64,000 bases of DNA from an uncultured Bacillota bacterium (GTDB lineage Bacteria > Bacillota_I > Bacilli_A > RFN20 > CAG-826): positions 170,210 through 234,209 of the forward strand of contig CASFDV010000002.1 in the NCBI GenBank assembly GCA_949293555.1, given 5' to 3'. The position numbers were made by a program, and so were the translations under genes. This document shows positions 60,730 to 64,000 of this stretch, piece by piece. The number at the start of each line of letters is the position of its first letter. Within the stretch, counting starts at the first letter, position 1. Under the pieces are notes generated by a model. It was not told the DNA's origin. It worked only from the letters and a program-made list of their open reading frames with translations, and made no database searches.

Positions 60730-62655
60730 ATGGACATCGCGCTTCTTGTGATCGGCCTCCTCGCCTTCGGGGGCTTCTTCTACCCGCTGATCCGCGGACT
60801 TTATTCCTATCGGAAGGCGAAATCCCTGCCGTTTCCAAATAAAACGCAGGGTTTTCTGATTCTGGGAGGGGCCTTGGGCATCTCGCTCGGATTCATGCTC
60901 CTGAACCTTGCCCTCGTCCTTGCCAACCCCTCGTGGGCGGAAGTTACCGCCTGGGCGGAGGGCACGGTGTTCGAAGGGGAGGCAGTGAGCTACGGGGGGA
61001 ACCTCGCCCTCATCCTCATCTTCTCCTTCCTGTTCGCCCTCTCCTTCGTGACGCTCTGGGGCAACTTCTATCTCCACTTCCGTAAGGAAGGGTTCGACGA
61101 GAAGGCGAGGAAGCTGAACAACTGGTTCCTTTATGGCGCAATCCCGCTTGCCGTCATCTTCTTCTGCCTCTTCACTTCCGGCTACGGCCCCTATCTCTCC
61201 TACCCTTTCATCAACGGGGCCTCGATCGGCGGGAAGTCCGGGTGGCTATGGACGACCGCGCATGACAGGGGCGCGACCGAAGGCGGGCTCCACGTCGCCT
61301 TCTATGGCATCTTCATCGTCTTCGGCGTTTTCGTCTGCTACTGGATCAGCGACCACTACTTCTTCAAGAAGTACGGGAAGCATGGGATCCTCGACCTCAT
61401 CGCCGTCGTCGGTTTCCTCTGCGGCATCATCGGGGCGAGGCTCTGGTACGTCGTGGGGAACTGGGACAGGGAGTTCGCCAACGCCTCCTTCGACAAGGTG
61501 TTCGCTATCTGGGACGGCGGGCTCACGATCCTCGGGGGCGCCGCCCTCGGCATCCTCGGAGGAGTCATTACTGCCCGGCTCGCGAAGCCTTACGTCGACC
61601 TTCGCTGGGGCGTCGACGTCATCGTCCCGACCATCCTCCTCGCCCAGGCGATCGGGAGGACGGGGAACTTCTTCAACTGCGAGGTGTACGGGCAGGTCGT
61701 ATCCGTGGATGGCTGGCGCTTCCTTCCCAACTGGCTCCTCGCCCAGATGGGCATGAACGGGGGCAGCGGCCATCTGGCGCCCGGGCTCATCCACGTGCCC
61801 CTATTCCTCATCGAGGCGGCCGTCTCGATCTGCGGCTTCTTCGTCCTCTACGTGGTCATCGGGAAGCTCCTCGCCAAATGGAGGAGGCCCGGCGACCTCG
61901 CGGGCTGCTACTTCATCTGGTACGGGGTCGTCCGCGCAATCATGGAGCCCCTCCGGGACAGCGCCTACAACATGGGCACCGACAACGCCTGGAGCGTCGT
62001 CAACTCCCTCGCCTACATCCTCATCGGGGTGGCGATCGTCCTCTTCTTCCATCTCTTCGACGACTTCAGGAAGCGGAAGGACGGGACGCCCTCCTCGATC
62101 GCGAGCGCCTTCTTCCTCCTCGTCTCCCTCTTCCTTCCTCTTGCCGTCTCGCTCACCGCGACGGAAGGGACGAACACCTTCCTGATGGGCTACGTCGGCT
62201 ACGACATCATCTTCTCCGGGAAGGCGCCCGCCGACCTCGCCGCCTGGGTGCTGGCCCTCCTCGCCCTCCTTCTTTCGCTCGCCTCCATCGGAATCCGTTA
62301 TTGGAAAAAGGAAGCGCCTTTCTACAAGTATTTCCTATATGGGGCAGGCCTCCTCGCGGTGATTTCCGCGGCCCTCCTCTTCTTCGCCACCGGGAACGGC
62401 GGCATCGAGGAAGTCCCCGGGGCGACGAAGGACGAGGTCAATTTCAACGTGTCCTATGGCTTCGCCATCATGGCGATCCTCCTCCTCGTCTCGCTCGTTC
62501 CTTCCGCCTCAATCCTTATCGCGGACATCATGAAGGCGCGCGAAGGGAAGAAGGCCCTTGCCGAAGGCCCGGAAGGAACCGCGGAGACCTCTTCCCAACC
62601 CTCGGAAGAGGAGAGGGACAAGCCCTCCGAGGCGAAGGGCGGGGATGAGGACTAG
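60730..62655 (+). CDS. lgt: Prolipoprotein diacylglyceryl transferase, enlarged, 641 aa
   Basis: Transfers diacylglycerol from phosphatidylglycerol to the lipobox Cys of prolipoproteins. The central 270 residues hold the Lgt core: YWISDHYFFKKYGKHGILDL, IWDGGLTILGGAALGI, the signature GRTGNFFNCEVYGQ, LIHVPLFLIEAAVSICGFFV and GCYFIWYGVVRAIMEPLR. About 190 extra residues precede it (four predicted helices, two of them GFFYPLIRGLYSY and ALILIFSFLFALSFVTLWGN) and about 200 follow (further helices and a charged tail). Usual Lgt is 260-300 aa. At least ten lipoprotein genes in this window need it. Order uvrA-lgt-phosphatase matches Bacillus apart from missing hprK. Confidence 0.93.
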   Translation: MDIALLVIGLLAFGGFFYPLIRGLYSYRKAKSLPFPNKTQGFLILGGALGISLGFMLLNLALVLANPSWAEVTAWAEGTVFEGEAVSYGGNLALILIFSFLFALSFVTLWGNFYLHFRKEGFDEKARKLNNWFLYGAIPLAVIFFCLFTSGYGPYLSYPFINGASIGGKSGWLWTTAHDRGATEGGLHVAFYGIFIVFGVFVCYWISDHYFFKKYGKHGILDLIAVVGFLCGIIGARLWYVVGNWDREFANASFDKVFAIWDGGLTILGGAALGILGGVITARLAKPYVDLRWGVDVIVPTILLAQAIGRTGNFFNCEVYGQVVSVDGWRFLPNWLLAQMGMNGGSGHLAPGLIHVPLFLIEAAVSICGFFVLYVVIGKLLAKWRRPGDLAGCYFIWYGVVRAIMEPLRDSAYNMGTDNAWSVVNSLAYILIGVAIVLFFHLFDDFRKRKDGTPSSIASAFFLLVSLFLPLAVSLTATEGTNTFLMGYVGYDIIFSGKAPADLAAWVLALLALLLSLASIGIRYWKKEAPFYKYFLYGAGLLAVISAALLFFATGNGGIEEVPGATKDEVNFNVSYGFAIMAILLLVSLVPSASILIADIMKAREGKKALAEGPEGTAETSSQPSEEERDKPSEAKGGDED

Positions 62656-63280
62656 GCTCCTCGTCCTTGACATGGACGGGACGATCGCCGACACCGACCT
62701 CCTCCTCGTCCTCAGCTGGCTCGAGCTATATCGGAGGCACGCGCCAGAAAAGAAGCCTTCCCTTTCCCGGATCATGGAGTTCTCGGGACCGCCGATCCGC
62801 GATTCCCTCGCCGAGGAATTCCCGGACAAGGATCCGGATCTTTTGGTGAAGGAGTTTTCCGAGATTTCCGGCTCGCTTTACGAGAAATGGGTCTCCACCT
62901 ACCCGGGATGCCTCGACGCCCTCAGGAAATTCAAGGAGAAGGGGGTGCTCCTCGCCGTCCTCACGAACAAGAGGCAGGACCTCGCGGAGAAAGTCGTGAG
63001 GATCCTCGGGATGGAAGGCCTCTTCTCCCTCGTCCTCGGGGGAGGATCCGTCCCTCCCAAGCCCGACCCGACGGGCCTTCTTGAAGTTTTCTCCCGCCTC
63101 GGGGTCGCCCCTGAGGAGGGCTTCTACATGGGTGACACGGAGTTCGACATCCTCGCCGCGCGGAACGCCGGCGTCCCATCGATCCTCGCCGACTGGGGTC
63201 CCCGGAGGCTTCCCAAGGGACTTTCGCCCGACCTTCGGGTATCCTCCTATCAGGAACTTGTGGAGGTATTGGACGCATGA
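62645..63280 (+). CDS. HAD-superfamily phosphatase, PpaX/Gph type, 211 aa
   Basis: LVLDMDGTIADTDLL is motif I (nucleophile Asp), AVLTNKRQDLAEKVV motif II, PPKPDPTGLLEVFSRL the motif III Lys, MGDTEFDILAARNAG motif IV. The subfamily 1 helical cap lies between I and II. Position after lgt matches Bacillus ppaX, a pyrophosphatase of the serine-46 phosphorylated HPr system; without hprK that role is uncertain, and phosphoglycolate phosphatase is an alternative. It overlaps lgt by 11 bases and trxB by ATGA. ATG 62645 is the first start at the motif I end. Confidence 0.93.
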   Translation: MRTRLLVLDMDGTIADTDLLLVLSWLELYRRHAPEKKPSLSRIMEFSGPPIRDSLAEEFPDKDPDLLVKEFSEISGSLYEKWVSTYPGCLDALRKFKEKGVLLAVLTNKRQDLAEKVVRILGMEGLFSLVLGGGSVPPKPDPTGLLEVFSRLGVAPEEGFYMGDTEFDILAARNAGVPSILADWGPRRLPKGLSPDLRVSSYQELVEVLDA

Positions 63281-64000
63281 GGAGAACGGACGTCCTTGTC
63301 GTCGGGGCGGGTCCTGCGGGGATCGCGCTTTCCATTTACCTCAGGCGGGCGGGGACGGACTTCCTGCTCCTTGAGAAAGGCGCCCCGGGCGGGAAGCTCC
63401 TCGAGGTCGCCTCGATCGAGAACTACCCCGGTTTTCCGGGCGGTTCCGGCGTCGATCTCGCGCTTTTGATGAACGAGCAGCTTTCTTCCCTGGGAATCGA
63501 GCCCGTCCAGGACGAGCTGAGGACCTTGGAACGGACGGAGGATGGGCTCTTCCTTGCGAAGGGGGAAAAAGAGAGCTACCTCGCGAAGGTCGCGATCGTC
63601 GCGACCGGCCTGACGAACGCCCCCGGGATCCCGGGGGAGAAGGAGTTCCTCCACAAAGGAGTCAGCTACTGCGCCACCTGCGACGGACCTTTGTACAAAG
63701 GGAAGGACGTCGCCATCATCGGCCACGGGGAGAGGGCGCTGGAGGAAGCGCTCTACCTCGCTCCTCTCGCGCGGAAGCTATATTTCCTCCTCGACCAGGA
63801 GGAGGAAGGCTCCCTCCTGGAGGGGCTGAGGGGCAGAAAGAACGTGGAGATCCTCCGCGGCTGGCCTGTCCGGATAGAAGGGGAAGGTTCCGTGAGCGCC
63901 CTTCTCGTCGAGGCGGAGGCCCAGGAAATGCGCCTTCCCGTCTCCGCGGTGTTCCCCCTCTCAGGGACGAAGTCCGCGACCGCCTTCCTGAGCCCCTTGC
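63277..64000 (+). CDS. Thioredoxin reductase-like flavoprotein, 5' part (runs off the window)
   Basis: VLVVGAGPAGIALSIYLRRA is the FAD motif; APGGKLLEVASIENYPGFPG the TrxB loop; SYCATCDGPLYKGKDV has the redox pair C-x2-C; IIGHGERALEEALYLA is the NADPH motif, with His in place of the usual second Gly. About 241 of an expected 300 residues are inside the window, and the frame is open at position 64000. It starts in an ATGA overlap with the phosphatase. Reduces thioredoxin with NADPH. In many Firmicutes trxB follows the hprK-lgt-ppaX block. Confidence 0.9.
   Translation, partial: MRRTDVLVVGAGPAGIALSIYLRRAGTDFLLLEKGAPGGKLLEVASIENYPGFPGGSGVDLALLMNEQLSSLGIEPVQDELRTLERTEDGLFLAKGEKESYLAKVAIVATGLTNAPGIPGEKEFLHKGVSYCATCDGPLYKGKDVAIIGHGERALEEALYLAPLARKLYFLLDQEEEGSLLEGLRGRKNVEILRGWPVRIEGEGSVSALLVEAEAQEMRLPVSAVFPLSGTKSATAFLSPL

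Overview
The window looks like chromosomal DNA of a high-GC, anaerobic, uncultured gut-type member of the Firmicutes (Bacilli/Erysipelotrichia side, near the Mollicutes). The signs are: TGA used as a stop; a classic rpsL-rpsG-fusA-tuf cluster; pyruvate:ferredoxin oxidoreductase; an anaerobic glycerol-3-phosphate dehydrogenase-like set with glycerol kinase; about ten lipoproteins plus lgt; and the uvrA-lgt-phosphatase-trxB order typical of Firmicutes. The taxonomic placement is inference from gene content, not from a search.

Layout. 1-3.9 kb is an accessory edge with less GC-biased codons: an incomplete reading frame, two unrecognised genes, then a leftward set encoding an XRE regulator, a cyclophilin-like-fold protein and a YjbR/MmcQ protein. 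3.9-5.1 kb holds two flavoproteins. 5.3-9.8 kb is a glycerol/glycerol-3-phosphate oxidation operon (GlpA-like, partner flavoprotein, DUF1667, GlpK). 9.9-12.0 kb is a membrane-fused alpha/beta hydrolase. 12.2-27.8 kb is a carbohydrate-utilisation locus: a divergent MsmK-type ATPase, a LacI regulator, a sugar-type ABC importer (binding lipoprotein and two permeases), two GH30 glycosidases (one lipoprotein, one cytosolic) and two large membrane-anchored CE2-like acetylesterases.

28.7-33.0 kb is the str cluster with tuf. 33.1-37.0 kb has three tandem RDD-family membrane proteins with huge extracytoplasmic loops. 37.1-47.1 kb is the most striking block: an ABC ATPase with a coiled-coil insertion of about 270 residues, two permeases, two binding lipoproteins, a staphylococcal-nuclease-type lipoprotein and an OB-fold lipoprotein. 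It resembles the nuclease/ABC loci of mycoplasmas and suggests capture of nucleic-acid fragments. 47.2-52.0 kb holds tRNA-Lys and two more large lipoproteins. 52.2-55.7 kb is pyruvate:ferredoxin oxidoreductase. 56-57.4 kb has tRNA-Pro and two small envelope proteins on the minus strand. 57.9-64.0 kb is uvrA, an enlarged lgt, a HAD phosphatase and the start of a trxB-like gene; hprK, usually between uvrA and lgt in Bacillus, is absent here.

A recurrent regulatory feature cuts across regions. Six genes that begin transcripts (starts at 3873-, 33106+, 56729-, 57396-, 57857+, 60730+) have no clear Shine-Dalgarno sequence. Each has a -10-like hexamer 6-9 nt before the ATG, suggesting leaderless mRNAs. 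SD-led genes are common elsewhere in the window.
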